Shown one piece after another: positions 62,891 through 64,000 of a stretch of 64,000 nucleotides of DNA. Each line of letters opens with the position of its first letter. Positions within the stretch are counted from its first letter, which is position 1. This stretch comes from Paulinella micropora (taxonomy: Eukaryota > Cercozoa > Imbricatea > Euglyphida), in assembly GCA_009731375.1 (NCBI GenBank), contig BJOX01000030.1, forward strand, positions 144,564 through 208,563, given 5' to 3'. A program made the translations under genes and the position numbers. The notes beneath the pieces were generated by a model. It ran no database searches, was not told the DNA's origin, and worked only from the letters and a program-made list of their open reading frames with translations.

Positions 62891-64000
62891 ACGTCAGCAA
62901 GATCTAGCGCTCCCTGGTTGCCGCCATACAGGATGGGGGGCTGCACCCACCCGTACGGCCCCAGCGCGTCGGCGACCTGCCCGTCTGTAATGCCCTGTAC
63001 AAAATTAATGATTTTATCCTGCCTGTGGTACGCCTCCATCATGGCGTACACTTCGGCTCGCAGGATGAGGCTTCCGGTGCCGCCGGCACCAGACACTCGC
63101 CAGCCGCCTCTTGGTTCTCTCCATTCCCCGGCGCGGACGCCACCACTCGCGCTCCCAGTGCTGTGCCCTTTAGTGGGGCCACCGACACATTTCGTTTCAT
63201 GCAAAAGGGAAGCACGGAGCCTCCCAGAAAGAAATGGAAGCGCGCGGCGATCTTCAGGAGTACCCTTCCAACTTGAGTCGGCACACGACATCAAGCGGGT
63301 GCCATCCGCCTTGGTAAAACGAATGCCTTTAGATTGTGTGCCACTGAGGTATACCACGATCTGTTCAGCCTGCTGGTAATTGAACAACTCAGGCTTTGAG
63401 GCATGGGTTGCTATCTCCCCTATTGGGCCCAAGACCTCGTGCAGAGTAATGCGTGTCCACAAGAGGATACTTACGATGTGCTGCGGCGAGAACTGCTCTA
63501 ACACTGATTGCTTACCGGCTCGTACCCCCGGCATCAACCACTGCGAATCGGCAGTAGCTAGACCGGTGCACTGTAGCTTCTCAACTGCCTCCCGGATAAA
63601 GTCCTCCTGAGAGATCTTGATCGTACGGCCTAACCGACAGTCTTCCTTATCTTCGATGTTCAAGCTTACCACCCCGGTCGGAGCCTCTTGCTTAAAGACC
63701 CTAAAGATCTTCTTACCGGCAGCTAATAACTCCGCTTCGACATCCTTACCACTGAACGCTCCCATCATGTCATCGACGTGCACGAACACAAAGTCCGGTT
63801 TGTCCTTACCGGGTAGCCAACGCCAAAAGAAGCAAGGAAAAGCAACATGAGCCTTAAAGCCTAAACCTTCTAAAAACGGGACTAGCTTGTACCGCCACCA
63901 TTTGCGGCCCGCATCCGGTCTACCATAGAGTGCTTTAAGCATTTCCCACACATACCGGCTCCTCTAAACAAAAAGTTGCCACGTGGTACGATGTAACTGG
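62891..64000 (-). CDS. pol: Pol: RT and truncated RNase H (copy 4), mirror of copy 1
   Basis: Reverse complement of 57971-59080, with the same VDDMM box, compensated frameshifts and truncation. It runs off the window end. Confidence 0.65.

Larger units (their letters stand above)
57971..64000. repeat. Near-perfect inverted repeat, arms 57971-60923 and 61048-64000
   Basis: Arms of at least 2.95 kb without indels, mirrored about 60985. The left arm stops at the 10-N gap. The 104 bp at 60934-61047 belong to the right arm only. Most likely an inverted redundant contig joined at the gap. Confidence 0.9.

Overview
The window is eukaryotic nuclear DNA from a spliced, microsatellite-saturated genome. 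Introns follow GT-AG, exons are very short, and a Ty1/copia-type retrotransposon fills the right end. The host is probably a protist or alga. A chromerid-like alveolate would fit (many tiny exons, mostly GT donors, huge simple repeats), but that is a guess. There are 14 N-gaps, and most sit inside or beside homopolymers.

Layout. (1) 1-3.68 kb: the C-terminal exons of gene A (+), with introns made of (CTAT)n, (ACAT)n, (CT)n and (AT)n. (2) 3.68-8.3 kb: an intergenic stretch including 1.2 kb of (GTAT)n. (3) 8.3-34.03 kb: gene B (+), which I reconstructed by reading splice sites and codon phase by hand. It has about 30 exons totalling about 2.2 kb of coding sequence (about 730 residues) in 25.7 kb, ending in TAA at 34032-34034. 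It encodes three likely membrane segments, then a stretch that lines up in order with the transmitter of a sensor histidine kinase but lacks its catalytic residues, then a long Ser/Pro-rich tail. (4) 34.0-36.1 kb: AT-rich DNA with a family of diverged inverted repeats. (5) 36.1-40 kb: small exon-like islands and a broken DDE (Tc1/mariner/IS630-like) transposase on the minus strand. (6) 40.7-43.7 kb: a T-rich satellite of about 180 bp period lying in an apparent intron, followed by a broken RING-finger gene. (7) 47.4-64 kb: copia elements. There is a 5' LTR, a gag with tandem CCCH plus CCHC zinc motifs, aspartic protease, integrase, RT and RNase H, interrupted by an oppositely oriented related element whose LTR ends exactly inside the RNase H region. 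Part of gag-protease is repeated 3.3 kb downstream, and the last 3 kb repeats as a near-perfect inverted copy. Both patterns look like redundant contigs joined at gaps.

The most unusual feature is in gene B. Almost every intron array is built from tandem copies of the neighbouring exon's edge, including its splice site, joined to a microsatellite. Copies of an exon's 3' end plus donor follow the exon, and copies of a 5' end plus acceptor precede it. One array keeps five further complete 27-nt, in-phase, splice-ready mini-exons. A roughly 0.6 kb dispersed repeat occurs four times, always inside CTAT/GATA tracts.

Splice models come from reading the sequence only. They are supported by an unbroken chain of matching phases from the proposed start to the stop, but transcript data would be needed to confirm them.
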